A stretch of 64,000 bases of DNA. Origin: Styela clava. Its lineage: Eukaryota; Chordata; Ascidiacea; Stolidobranchia; Styelidae. Each line of letters begins with the position of its first letter. The stretch's first letter is position 1. Position numbers and translations under genes: made by a program. The stretch spans positions 7,059,001-7,123,000 of the forward strand of contig NC_135258.1 in the NCBI RefSeq assembly GCF_964204865.1, written 5' to 3'. Under the pieces are notes generated by a model. It saw only the letters and a list, made by a program, of their open reading frames with translations, was not told the origin of the DNA and made no database searches. This document shows positions 31,328-44,096 of this stretch, one piece after another.

Positions 31328-32836
31328 ATGAATGTGTTTCGGCGATTAATGGATGCTACACCAGCTAAAAAAGTTATTTTATACACCAAGGTAGTGTTTC
31401 GGCTTTCTTCCCCTTTACTTATGTTCGGGGCTTTAGAAATGGCAACAGTATTTGTAATTAGTGAACGAAGATGGAGAAAGGGAAGCGCAAGGATTATTGA
31501 TCCCCCTGTATGGAAAGGATACACATCAGATCAAATTCAAGAAATTATCAAAGGCCGTGAAAAAATAGTCTCATGCATGAAAGATCTTTATGAGATGAAA
31601 CCTGGTTCAGCAAAAGATGAAACAGTCTCACAAGTATTTACAAAGGATTGTATTTATGAAGATCCAATGCTGAGACTTGTCAATAAAAAGGAAATATTAA
31701 GGTATTACAAATACATGCGAAGTTGTACATTCTCTGATAATTTAGTATACTGATTTTTATTAATTCCAGTTTGAAATATTCTAAATTGATTAATTTACCT
31801 GTAACAGTAATAACCACTATAGTACAAAAAATCTTACTGAAGCAATGTGACTGCATTCTTAGAAAATATTTTCTAGAATACCCAGCATGGACTTGTAACA
31901 AACAGGACGTGAGGCCATGGTTCGCCACCTGTTTGAGTTGTATTTTTTTCACTCTTCCCCGGGTTTGATATGAAAATCATATGTTCTCAATTTGGAAGTT
32001 CTCTAAAGTAATATAGGATTACTTCTCTGATTACTTGTTACTTTTAAATATTGTACGTTTTAAAACTATGACAATATGCAATTATCATAGTCAAGAACAT
32101 TTTTATTTGTTAATCCATCATACCCGAGTACAATATTTCATATTGGATTGAATAGGATAGGATTTACATATTTATCCTCGGGAAGAGGAAAGACGATAAG
32201 ATGGTTTAATAATCATATGGCTAACCACGGCCTCTTGTCCGGTTACCAATGTCTGGTATGGGATTAAGCCAGTTATTTGTTTCCGGAAGCGTGGTCTTGA
32301 TTGAATATCCTAAAATGAATTTCAATTTTTTCAGCATTTTCAATCATCTGCAAGGGACATCAGCAAAATCAGAATTTGAATGTTTTGAAGCTACACATTA
32401 CAAGGAAAAGATAATTATTGATACTCTGCGACACTCTTCTGTACCACGATACGGCGAAGAATCCAAATTACCACCATTACGAGGCAATATAATATTATAT
32501 TTATCACAAGATGGCACTAAAGGACAGCAGCAAATTAAATCTATTCGAGATGAATGGAATTATTCAGCACTGATGCAACCTGAAACTCATAATGCGTATG
32601 TTTTCGCTGGTTCTTTCGCAAAGCTAATGCGACGTGTGTGTTATTATATCATAAAACCAGACAAAACTTTTTTCAACATTTTTATAATTCTTGACTGGAA
32701 ATCTGAGTTATCTACATTTTTAAACCAAAATATTAAAGAATTTGAAAAGGGACAAAGAAATAAGGAGGTGGAACAAAGACACTTTGATGAATCTGGCACA
32801 GTTGTTTTTGATGCTGGAATTTCTAAAGCAAAATAA
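31328..32836 (+). CDS. Probable NTF2/SnoaL-like domain protein
   Basis: Two exons, 31328-31701 and 32335-32836, joined AAG|gtatta ... tttttcag|CATT; the phase-2 junction keeps the frame. The product is 291 residues. The N-terminus (MNVFRRLM...) has a hydrophobic stretch around residues 20-40 (LSSPLLMFGALEMATVFVI), perhaps a membrane segment or organelle signal. Next comes VFTKDCIYEDPMLRLVNKKE, resembling the 'decay/damage-prone DP' turn of SnoaL/DUF2358-type NTF2-like folds, then alternating strands to a Glu/Lys-rich end. I do not recognise a named orthologue; the family call is tentative, the gene model good. The intron carries a SINE fragment. AATAAA at 32832-32837 overlaps the stop codon. 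Confidence 0.72.
32151..32315 (-). mobile_element. SINE family A, 3' part, in an intron
   Basis: ataggataggatttacatatttatcc ... ggcctcttgtccggttacca ... gccagttatttgtttccggaagcgtgg, the same as other copies in reverse orientation. It stops about 20 bases before the splice acceptor at 32334, so it supplies most of the upstream flank of that acceptor. Confidence 0.75.
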
Positions 32837-34378
32837 AACTTTAATACAGTTTCGATCTGTTGAACTATTTACTCCATATCAGTGTTCCCATTGATACTGT
32901 CCCCACTTTCACAGTTTTTTTTACCTATATAATATATGCTGTGTCAAGTTCACGTTTATCTAGATTCCACTGGGTGTACTGGCCTGGAATGTTTATATTT
33001 GTTCAATACCATGAGAGGCGCTCCATTTTTACAGGCAGTCTGGTTGGTAATCAACAAGCCAACAAGGTGGGAGCAAAGTGTGTTCAGGCGCCTTTTAAGA
33101 ATCTTCAAAGTATGAAATATGGCTGGTTAAATGAAAAAAAGAAGCTTCCTACCTGGGGTGCCAGTAGCCCTGGGCTGGAAAAACGCTAAATATTACATGT
33201 CATCATAATGTGTAGCTCCATTTTTACAATTTCTCAGGCAGGCTAGTTGGTAATCAACATGGTGAAGCAAAGTGTGTTTGGACCCCTTAAAGAATCTTCA
33301 AAGTTTGGGAAATTTCAGCAAAACACTGAAGTCTAAATAAAAGAAGATGCTTTAGAAACACCATATAACCGGCTGCCTGGAATGATGTTTAATGAGATGC
33401 TGATAGCCCCGGTACGATGTGCTACATGATTTGGGTTTAAAAAAGCGTCATATACCCGTGGTTCTACTAGCCCTGACCCCTGAGGCTATGCTAAATAAAC
33501 CCCCCACACTACAATATGGTCTTCCAAATTCCTCATTTTTGCCTGAGTAGTAAAACTCAGAATGCACATCCACTGTTTATTTCAGAAATATTAATATAAT
33601 AAATTATTAAGTAATGATTAAATATATTTATATCTAGCCTATCTATAAAAATATCAAATTATCAAAATAATACAAATTACACTGGCAGAAATACATTAAT
33701 CTATATAAATATACAATGGCGCAATGCAAAATTATCAAACATGTCCTCTTTATACTATATATAAAGTTACATCAGGTCTGCATCAAAATTAAATATGGAA
33801 GCTGCAAGGTTTTCAGAATGTATTCCCTACACACAACACTAACACTGCGACGAAGTGTCAAAAAACAAGTTATTTTGGAATATTTATATACCGTTATGGA
33901 ATTTTGTGCAGCTTGTCACCAAAGGAACGGGCTCTATTAAATCCTGAAACATGCACACTATTTGAAAAAAATTCTGGATACCTTTTTATTTCATGCCTCA
34001 TACTTCAATCTATTGGATTATAAAAAAAAAATGCAGTGTGGAAATATGGACCTAAAAGTTTAATTTGCAATAGGGTTGATGGCAAGGTTGGTTTGTTAGG
34101 TAAAATATAGTTTTTCTGGTTACAATAAAATTAGTACTTTTCAAAGGTTGAAGGTTTATATGCCATACAATGTATGTATTCCACATACAATTCGGGGCAA
34201 GCTTATGCAGCTGAAGGCTGTTAATTACTGAGGGCCAATCGCACCTCAGTAACTTAATTGAATAGATGAAGTTTTAGACATTTTAAACATGATTGGAAGT
34301 GGAACTAAAGAAGCATCAGTCATGGGTATGTCAATATACGAAGAAGATGGCAACCCATCTCCATCATTCAGTCTATCG
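32837..34378. other. Intergenic, one duplicated block, no gene seen
   Basis: Apart from the ~195-bp duplicated block listed separately, AT-rich sequence without motifs. Confidence 0.5.
33021..33410 (+). repeat. Diverged ~195-bp tandem duplication
   Basis: tccatttttacaggcagtctggttggtaatcaac...agcaaagtgtgtt...agaatcttcaaagt at 33022-33113 recurs, diverged, at 33217-33304. The second halves of the units are less alike. Confidence 0.6.
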
Positions 34379-34662
34379 CACTGGTTCTTGAACCAGTGGG
34401 CCATGGCCCACTTCTGGGCCACAGAAACATTTTCAGGTGGGCCACAAACATATTAAAATTTGCTAAAGTTGTTGATAAATTGGTTAAAATTAGATTGTAG
34501 TAACAATGAATGATGGTGTTGTGTTTAAATGCTCATTATTGAAGTGGAAGTGTCTTTTGTAAAGAATATTTTGTTTTTCTTGTAGTTTTTCCTATGCATA
34601 AGAAAGTTCATGGGCCACAGAATTCAAAAGTGGGCCACGAAAGAAAAGGTTGAGAACCATTG
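34379..34662. mobile_element. Charlie-like hAT MITE, 284 bp
   Basis: Left end CACTGGTTCTTGAACCAGTG with ggccatggcccacttctggg, right end aaaggttgagaaccattg: the typical 'CAGTGGTTCTCAACC' ends of Charlie-type hATs. Flanks GTCTATCG (34371-34378) and GCCTATCA (34663-34670) match 6 of 8, an aged target duplication. A reverse copy lies at 7205-7441. Confidence 0.8.
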
Positions 34663-35212
34663 GCCTATCATATACATGAGCAAGAACTAAAAAAATCAAT
34701 GCACAGTAGATCATTATTTTTAAATCTGGAATTGGATTGAACATTTGTTGAAAATTAAAATTAGTTTTGTCTTCATTTATAGATGTTCAAGCTCTCATAA
34801 TAAACAGTATTTCTTTGTTAATTGTTGTAAACAGACTCCGCTCTGTATGTTGTTCATTTCGTTTTTTTGGGGGGTGATTGGACAAATGTCATCTGTGGTT
34901 TCTATGGTGTTCGCTTCTCCGCTTTAGTTGAGCTCTTGATATGTACTCGTCATTATCTGAACTGTCAATATCTAGAAAAATTGCATAACATTGGTATTAA
35001 CAAGTGAGGTATTTGCTTGTTAAATGATTTTTGTCATTTGGTTGAATCATCTAAAATGAAATTTAGCTTTCGTTTTTCTGACTGCTTCACCAAATTTAGA
35101 TGCGGCAATTCTGTGTCAGTAAATGAATGTAACTCTATAATTTTTTCTTCACATTTAGGCTGGGTTTTGCACCTTGTTGCAATAGAAAATTGAACATCAA
35201 TATGAATAATTT
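34663..35212. other. Intergenic / 3' flank of RING-CH gene
   Basis: No gene seen. The right part probably includes the 3' UTR of the minus-strand ligase gene. Confidence 0.5.
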
Positions 35213-38200
35213 TTACCCACCCCTAGTTACATTAGCTTCAGTTGTGCGATGATTTGACGACTGCTCTGTGCGTGTAGCTTGTCCTTCTGTTCGTTGCATA
35301 GGTCTTCCAAGTGAGGTCTGTATGTTTGAAGGATGGACAGACCGGGGAACACTGCTATTATGAATCTCAATAGGAACACTGCTTTGATTTTCTTGTATTG
35401 ATTCTCTTTCTTGCATTAAGTTTTGAACGCTATCTCGACAAAAGTCAACCAGCAACATAAGATAAACGCCAGATCTAACAAGTCTGCGAAGATCTTCTTG
35501 CATCTGGAAATTAAATATAGGATCTCAAGGGTATGGAGTAATAAACAAATTAAATAGAATACATTTTAACTAATTTTTTGCCATTGCAGTATTTTTTACT
35601 ATGCTTGTTTTTGATATAGACCTTAGAGGCCATGATTATAAATATTCTTCTCAATCCAGAATATATCTGAAGCCTCATGTTTAGCCACATAACATAAAAA
35701 AGATTGTCCATAAACTTTTTTTGAATTGAACTAAAAATAATACAAACCTTTTTGGTCTGATCAGGTTTAACATCTGTTTTTCCCAATATCTCTGTGTCAT
35801 ATTTCTTCAGACATAATTCACATTTTGTGATATCAGCTCCTAAAAAGAAATTTCAGTACTTAAATCGATTTTGGACTTATTCTTATTAATGTGTTAGAAT
35901 CTCAGTTCATGAGCTAAAATATCATCCAGGGTCAGTAGTCAATGCTGAACTAGAAAGATTCTGGCACTTCCAAATTATATTGGTTCCAGAAGACTATTGT
36001 TCAGAGTGAACAACGTATAAAAATTATTAGCCCAGCTCTGGAACAAGATATCCCCCAGGTCTGTCAACTGTTCCACACGGCATATAATATTGTGTAACAC
36101 ATAACATGATAGATTCAATGCTTGATAGTCAAATACTGTTAGTCAGTTAGTCACATTTATTTGTATACTTAAACGATGCACTGCTTGCAATCAATACAAA
36201 GTTCATTATTGAAATCTGACTCCTCTAATCTGATTGCTAATTTGATTTTGAAGCCTGCACCTGATGCCTTCTTAGTTTTTCTCCACTGCTGCAAACACTT
36301 GTGGTGAACATATCTCAGTGATCCAGTGCAACTGCAAGGTGTCACAAGTTGATTTGAAAGAGAATCTTCATCAGATTGGCAAATTCGGCAGATCACAGTT
36401 TCTGTTGAATTGATTTAGTAAAATACTTCAAATATGATACTAATTTAACGTGTCCGAATAATTCGCGGGCAAGTATTTGTGGTAAAAACAGTTAGGTTTA
36501 TAGGGTTAGGGTATGCTCGTAAAGAAATCTTTTTCAGATAAAAAGGTACTTACTTCAAAACTATTTTTATCACGAATATTTGTTTTACAGCAAAATGCTC
36601 TTGTGGCGATTTTTCATGCGGCGATTTTTTCTATGGAACGGAATCTTCCTAGAACCCTAATATACATTTCTACAACAAGTATACTTCTCTGAGTTTTGAT
36701 AAAAGTTTGTTAAATTGATTGAGATAATCGTTCAAAGAAGCATTAGGCATGGTTATGTTCCAAAACAGGTAATTGGTCTATATAGATATTATGGCTGACC
36801 ATTTCGAATCGAATAATGATTTAACTATTTGGACAAAAATTTTGACTTGCCGCCATTTTGTTTTCTTTTTGTCCACCAAAAGTTGTGGTGAGTAATTAAA
36901 TTTTTTTTATCGAAGCCATATTTTTAAAATGCAATTCTGACATATGACTCATTTCCTCACAGTGGGTTATTGATGAAACAAGTTTCATATTGCGTTTTAA
37001 AACTCTGCGAACTGTCTGAGTGATCGATTACATATTTTTTCAGTAATTTATGTATATGGAGGACCCATTGCAGTAAAAAAGTTACATACACCAAGACCTT
37101 CCAAGTATTAGAGATTCGATTGGACAACAAAATTGTGATTTGATTCTGAAATCAACAGGTATGAAAATGCCCAGCCCTAATAATAATATATACTTCATAT
37201 AAATATAAATGGAATATAAAATATGAGAAAATCAATATTAAAACTCATAACAACTCACCCGATTCTGTCTTAACTGGTGGAATGAGATTAGAAACTTGAA
37301 ATTGTGACGAATGATAAACATCTTCATGATAAGTATGAGGTACAGAAACTGCATAGTTCTTGAGTTCCTGTAAGCACAAAAGATTGAATTCTAAAAACTA
37401 AGACTTCCAAAGTAAAATAAAGACTGTAGATACGATTTTCTCATTTAGGGGATACAGAGTCTTTTTTTTAATTTTCTTTCCAAAAATAACACTAGGGCTT
37501 ATTTTGCAGGGATGTCTTTTGATTTTATTTATAAAAAACAAAGTTACAAAGTAGAGAATCACAAGATTTCCAAATATGGAAACCAATATTCATTTACTAA
37601 ATAACAAGTTTTTTAAATAACTGCTAAACATAGATTATGAATCATTCAAAGCGCGTAGGAAAAATTTTTTTTGACTAGTTTCTATTTTCAGGGGAGGGCT
37701 TATATTTAAATCATATTCAAAATTCAGTCTTCCATTCGGGGAAACACGGTAATCCAATGGTTTCAAGGCTTACTTTGACACTGTCACATAGTTAGATAAA
37801 GCACATAGGGCCTGATTGGATAAAGTACTAAACTTACATTTTTTATACAAACTTTCTTTTAACAGGGTTCTGCATAAGCAGTGATTAACACAAAAGGCCT
37901 TCATGAAATGAGAAACAATATAGATGTTCTAACCCCATGGCTGACAGAAAAATAATTGTATATAAAAGTAGATAAACTTATTACTGGAGTAGAAGATGAA
38001 CTGTCTGATAAATTATCGAAAGATATTTTCTTTGATTCCATATCAAACATTCGTCTCATTGCTCTGTTATATTGTCTTCTTTTTGCATCGATTTTTGGTG
38101 AACCTTCTTGAGTTGGACTTGGCGATGCTGAAATATTTCCCACACCCAGAATCCATGATCTTCTTTCTTTTTCACCATGTTTAGTAAAGATATTCGATTT

Positions 38201-38618
38201 TTCTGATTTCTCACTCGTTTCTTTGAGGGTTTTCTGTCTTTCTTCCTCCTAAAAGTATATTTTGGGCATTTATGTATTGGATTTGGAAGGTCTAGATTAT
38301 TTCTTTCTTTCTTCCATGTTGGGTGAACATATTTGATGAGTTTAAACTTTTTTTTAGTTTTCTTTTCATTACCCAGATTTTTTACCTGCTGTGCATGTGT
38401 ATTTTTCTTTCGCAAATCATAATCTATCTATATATCTAACGTTAATAACCAGACATAAATACCGGTAATGAAATGGCACACACCGTTTGCACTCGTCGTC
38501 GTTCTCTTCTACTTTCATCTCGTTCTTTTCTTCTCTTCAGTTTAGTTTGTACGACTAACTTCGATTCTTTTTCCTTAGAAAAGGGATTATTCCCTGCTAA
38601 TTTATCGTTTCTCCTCAT
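35213..38618 (-). CDS. MARCHF7/10: RING-CH (MARCHF7/10-type) E3 ubiquitin ligase
   Basis: Exons on the minus strand: 38618-38484, 38427-38386, 38248-37985, 37367-37259, 36401-36261, 35839-35748, 35503-35213. All have GT-AG borders, phases agree, and the sum is 1074 nt (357 residues plus stop). The RING-CH domain shows ICRIC, the Cys-x-Cys in [16 protein letters not shown], then W, and CELC on the next exon, the full C4HC3 set. The C-terminal helix [16 protein letters not shown] resembles the segment after the RING in MARCHF7 and MARCHF10, which are cytosolic and lack the transmembrane pair of other MARCH proteins. The first exon encodes a basic, charged N-terminus ([16 protein letters not shown]); the first two exons are the least certain. 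The protein is much shorter than the ~700-800 residues in mammals. MARCHF10 is known from spermatids, in keeping with the nearby X-box. Confidence 0.82.
36790..37179. mobile_element. hAT-type MITE, older copy
   Basis: Left TATGGCTGACCATTTCGAAT and right gaaaatgcccagcccta match the ends of 29884-30302. The flanks match 5 of 8 (atagatat / ataataat). It lies in the ligase intron between exons 36401 and 37259. Confidence 0.75.
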
Positions 38619-39015
38619 TATAACGCAGCATGAAACAACACAATCGCAGAAAAAAATAAAAGGTCACCTCGCCTGGGCTTGTGTTGCTAAGCAACACATT
38701 GAAACGTCAATCATTATTGATATGGCTCCCAAATATTTTACCGAGTAGCATTTATTTATTTATACTTCTTTTTGTTTAATTGTGTTATTTAACATAAATT
38801 TGGCATTTCCGTAATCTTACTTTTGAATATTATCTATTTGAACGGAAACTTTCTTGTCGAATACAGTCAGCAAAAATGTATTTGCGTTTCCAATTTGCAC
38901 GGTCATGCCTTGCGGCATTTCTGGGACGTTTCCGGCTTACGGCGTTTACCTCTTTTCGCAGGCATGAAGGTCTGCGCACTTATTCCCTTGCAAGCTCGAG
39001 TAAAGGAGTTCTGAG
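38619..39015. promoter_or_regulatory. Shared head-to-head promoter region
   Basis: 397 bp between the ATG of the minus-strand RING-CH gene and the ATG of SFXN5. No TATA box is obvious on either side. It contains the X-box at 38683 and a tgacggt-poor, AT-rich middle. Both genes probably draw on it; start sites are not visible. Confidence 0.65.
38683..38695. promoter_or_regulatory. RFX X-box palindrome
   Basis: GTTGCTAAGCAAC is a perfect two-arm RFX site (GTTGCT, one base, AGCAAC), 65 bp upstream of the ligase ATG and 320 bp upstream of SFXN5. RFX factors drive ciliary genes in animals through such sites placed close to the start. Confidence 0.7.
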
Positions 39016-42000
39016 ATGGGAGATTCTAAATATCCTGCCTTCAAATTAGGAGGTTCAAAATATAATCAGGTTAGTAACGTTTTCTTGGTTTTTTTGTATG
39101 TTTTTGTTGCCTTGGCAGGGATCTATTGCTCCGAAATAGGCATAAGTTGCTTCCCATATTCATATATTACAATTGAATATTTTGTAGTCTATATGCCAAA
39201 TGTCTATGGACAACTAAAACACTTGTAAACTGTATATATGGCCAATGCAGTTGTGATTGTTTGCTGCAGTGTTATTGCATTGGAGATCTTCTACCATACT
39301 GCAGTGTTTTGGTTTCTATTGAATAAAATAACAATAAAATTGCATATGACGGAATTCTTGAATATTTCCTAAAATGTCTTTGCCCTATGTTAGAATGAAG
39401 TGCAACATAACTATTTTTGCTACTGTGAAAAAAATTCGAGAGCTTTCACTTTGTGTGTTTGTGTATTATAATTTTCAATCAATCAACTGTCACAAAGTAT
39501 TTTTGCTTGCTCCAATTCATTGATTGATATCTTAATGGCAATTTGTGAGAACTTCAATACTGTTGTAGCATAATTACTTATTCGTTTAAATTGTTAAATT
39601 ATTCAGGAAACATTTTCTGGTCGACTGCGGCATTTCTTTGATGTAATTGATCCTCGAACGTTGTTTACACCGCAATCGGAAGTAGAAAGATGTGTTCGAA
39701 TGTTGCAACAATACAGAGATGGAAATGAGGAAGGATGGAAAGACGAAGAACTTTGGAAAGCACAGAAAATTAAGCAGGTAGCTTATAGTTTATGATTCAT
39801 ATTGCACTTTATTACAGTGTATAAACATAAGAGAGCAGTACTCGAATATATGAAAATGAATTTGGCAGAATGTGTGCATCCACAAGGTCTTGGAGCACTG
39901 AGTTTCTTGAAAAGATCGGCAGATGGAATAAAAAATTGTTCCCCTTCAATTAAAATGGAACAAAAAACTTATTGGTGAAATATCAAGTCCCATAGGAATC
40001 TGAAGACACTTGAAAAAAATACTTGCCTTCTTGCGACTCCTTCCATATTTAAGTACTGAAATCATTTAGTACTTTATATGCGATGAAAAGCATTTTCTTT
40101 TGCAGCAACATCGGCACTAAAAACAAAAATCCCAGTGACAACAATTTCGTAACACGATCTATAGTTCCACTTTGTGCCCAATAAGAGCCAAATTACTTCT
40201 TGTTCATGGGGGTGATAATGATGACAGATTCTTGGCAGAAATTGCCTTTGATTGAACACATGTAAAATTCTGAGTAGAATATTTACTTTTTATTGATTTA
40301 CCGGTAGTTATTCACAGTTACAATCAATAAATAAACAGCAAGTATTAAATTTCAGTCTTATATTTCATCTAACGATATTTTTGTTTTTGACAGGCCATTA
40401 TTCATCCAGATACTGGAGCAAAGATACCAATGCCTTTCAGAATGTCAGGTTTTGTACCGTTTGGGACTCCTATAGTTGCTGGATTGTTACTACCTGGACA
40501 GTCAATGGTTGCTACTGTATTCTGGCAATGGTTAAATCAAAGTCACAATGCTTGTGTCAATTATTGCAATAGGAATGCTACAAAGGTACATTATTAACTT
40601 TCAATTTTATATGAGTTCGCTTAAGTCCCATGTTCTCAGTTAAAAGTGGTGAAGAATTGCAAAACTATTTGATACACTATAAGCGCTTCGACACATTGTG
40701 GAAATTTATGTTTGTGTGTGGATAGCGATTAACGCAAAACTTGGCAACTATTCAACTCAACACTTGTAGAGAACAAGCTCAGTGGCAGCAAGGCTTGAAT
40801 ATAATGTTAGCAATTGGAACCATTACTGTATTTGAATTCCGTTTTTTGTCTTTCCCTTTTTTGTCTTTCCCTTTTTAATATAAAATAAATTTGATAGATA
40901 ATTCAAGTCCTAATATATATATCTTAGTTTTCATTATGCAGAAAAAATAAGAGTGAAATAAATATAATATTATGTTAATTATTAATAACTGTTTTTTTAC
41001 GTTTGACCGCATTGTATTATGTAAATATTAATGTTCCACTAAGAAACTGTGTGAAAAGCACTATTTTTTCAGAATAAATAATGTAATAAAATCATAAGTA
41101 AGATGGAGAATAATCACTAATAGTTTGGAGCAGAACAAAACCTAGACCGAGGCTTTCCTCAGTAGTTACTATGAAATATCTGATCAATACTTTATTCTAC
41201 AGGAAACATCAATGAAAGATTTCCTGCTTGGGTACACAGGAGCAGTTACAAGTGCTGTGTCAATAGCTCTTGGTCTCAATGTGTTGTTGAAAAAATCTAC
41301 TGGTCTTAGCCCTGCTAAACGATTGTTAATTCAAAGATTCATTCCTTTCCCTGCTGTTGGTAAGTATATATCTGACTAATTTGGCTTTAGATAAAAATAA
41401 TGAAACAGTATTCACAAAAGTTTATATATAAACTGTGAATTTTTTGCAATAAATTTGACATCAGATGAGCAAAATAAAACTGTGTTCACTCAATTGTATA
41501 TATTATCTGAAAATAGGTATAACTAGTCTACCATTTTAATATTCCTGCTGTTTCAAAGTCGGCATCTATAATTTAGAATACTATAAACTTATAATTCTGC
41601 AAAAAAAATCTTTGTCATCAGCCAAATAAAACAAAACATAGTTTTACCAAGTTAATGAAGCATTATTCACCTAACTAACTGTATATTGTATTGAAAAAAT
41701 ATATATATATTTTAAAATTTCAAGTAGACCTGCTTTTTGGATTTTGCATTTTTTGGCAACAATTCATTTTGGCTTACATGGATTGGATATTTTTTTATTT
41801 TAGTGTATTCATAGTGTGGCAGGTAAAATTTGTTCAATCACCATTCCCTTCAATGAATGATAAAAGTTATTTAGTAAGTCCATTCAGGTGCATATTTTGT
41901 ATAGTGGAGTGGATTGGAGGACCCAAGTGGCAATACAGCAACCCTTCAACTTTTGTATCGCCATTTAATAAATAAATAGATTCAAATTTATGCTTTAGTT

Positions 42001-43547
42001 TTATTGGCAATATTGTTCATGAGGTATCATTCAATTTTTACAGCCACTGCCAGTGTTTGTAATGTTCTTCTCATGAGAAACAGAGAACTCAGTACTGGGA
42101 TAGAGGTCACAAATAAGGAAGGAAAGGTCATTGGAGTTTCGAAGGTCGCAGCTAAAAAAGCTTTGATGGAAACTGCAGCAACAAGAGCTGTGTTACCTGC
42201 ACCTATATTAATCATTCCACCAGTTGTAATGTCATTCATAGAAAGGTGGGTTTGAAGTACAAGCTTTGCACAATAATTGAAATATTTTCTTATATATATC
42301 TAAAAGAGAGTCACTTTTTGAACTGTGTGCTATGACACTCACAGTGTTTATGATACTTACCATTACCAGTGCTGTGAGGTTGTTGGAGTTGTAATTTCGA
42401 AGTTGGTGGTCATAGTTCAAATTTTAATTTTGTTGGAGATCGAATTTCAATGGTGATAACTAAAGTAAAAATTTACTACAGAAACTCCTTTTGTTGACTA
42501 ATCAATTCTATCATTCCATTAAATATTGCTTGCATATGCCAAGATTTTCATTATCGAAACTTGACTTCCTTGGGAGTTGGAAGTCAGTTGTATATTATCC
42601 CCAACTTTATAGGCCCACAGCTTTAGTATTTTTGACCAGAAATAGAGTCAAAGTAATTTCATTATTTGCATTTCACAGTTTCTATCCAGCACACTAATTA
42701 TATTTATTTTGATTCAGAACGAAATGGTTTCATCGATATCCAAGATTAAATCTTCCAATTCAAGTCTTACTTGTTTCAGTTTCATTTGGATTAGCACTTC
42801 CTGTTGCTATTGCAATATTTCCACAAATGTCACAGGTAACTTGTGTTTTTGTATAATAGAAATAAAAAGTTTTTGAACGTTGAATAATTTGCATGGGACA
42901 TTATACTGTGTTTATTAGTCTGGACGTGCCAAACTTTATTAAATGATTTTAGTTTCGGCATCTCTTGTAAAAATCAATCAAACAAATTTTTAAGCTTTAG
43001 AAAATTGGCAAAAGTGGCACAAGAATACTTCTGTATCATATATATACAATATATAAGTACAGACACTCAGATATAGGGTGCCACTCTATTTGCAAAAATT
43101 AAAATATAGATACGCCTTACATTTTTTCACAGCAGACCTGGCAGGGTTAAGTTTAACAATCCACTAATCAGAGCTTAAAGATTTCGAACGTGTGATTTCA
43201 AATTAGTAAGAATTGCATTTAAAATGCTAAGTGATTAGGTGGATGGAGAAAAACTCAATACTCCAAAGCAACTGTTAAACTAGTGCCACTTTTATGATAT
43301 TTATTCATAACCACAAACAAACTCTGTATTTAACTCAAACCTGGCAACTACAAAAATAGATTTGCTGACTAGGTCTTGGATGTTGACAATGATTTCAGTG
43401 TTAAGTGTTTACTCATGGAGGTAATTATTAACCACTAACCAAATAACTTCTAAAATCATTCATTTATAGGTCAAAGTCAAAGATTTAGAAGAAGAAATTC
43501 AAGAAAACACTTCATTGGAAATTGCCTATTATAACAAAGGACTATGA
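39016..43547 (+). CDS. SFXN5: Sideroflexin-5, mitochondrial inner-membrane carrier
   Basis: Seven exons: 39016-39069, 39607-39777, 40394-40585, 41203-41359, 42044-42245, 42718-42835, 43470-43547. All borders are GT-AG and the frame joins into 323 residues. Family signatures: the N-terminal [65 protein letters not shown], and the C-terminal IAYYNKGL. The IPMPFRMSG and FGTPIV versions are those of SFXN5 rather than SFXN1-4. Four or five hydrophobic segments follow residue ~90 as expected. Sideroflexins carry small amino or organic acids across the inner mitochondrial membrane; the SFXN5 substrate is less settled (citrate was proposed). Length is close to human SFXN5 (about 340). It shares a promoter region with the ligase gene to the left. 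Confidence 0.95.
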
Positions 43548-44096
43548 TGAATTGAAAAGAATATAAATTGTAGCATAATCGGATTTGATTTTACAGCTCA
43601 GCGATTTATTTTGCTGGCATTGGTTGCACGTTCAGATTTTTTGACCTGTTGTAATATCATATGTTCAGCCAATCATATGGTGTTGTGTAATTTGCCTTCA
43701 AACTTGTAATCATGTCTGCTATCAAAAAGCAAATCAATTAATTACTGGTGCTCGCAGTTTTATGCAAGAATTTAATATTGTCAGCATTCCCAATTGCTAT
43801 TTTCATTCATTTTATTATATATTTTCACAAAGCAAATAGTTTTTATCAATTGAATTTGATAAAACCAATTGTGCCTATATATTTTACGCTTTTATTTTCG
43901 ATCAATTGCATGAATATTTTATATTTTTGTTATTTTAAAAAGTTTAATATCCAATATTGTGACTTTGTGAGATGTTTAGAGTTTTGAAATGTATTCAATG
44001 TCACCGAGAGCACAGGAACTCACTTATATTACAGCAAATTCTATATATCCCACGGAAGGCAATGTGAAGCTAACAAGTTATACTTATTGGTATAAC
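43548..44096. other. 3' flank of SFXN5, no gene seen
   Basis: AT-rich. A possible polyadenylation signal (aataaa at about 44537) lies beyond the MITE, far from the stop; nearer ones are not evident. Confidence 0.45.

Noticed and set aside
38056-38415. 119-codon minus-strand frame over the ligase exons
   Set aside because: It reads through a GT-AG intron in a frame different from the neighbouring exon; the spliced frame fits better.
38473-38748. Plus-strand 91-codon frame
   Set aside because: It is antisense to the proposed first exon of the ligase and has no motif.
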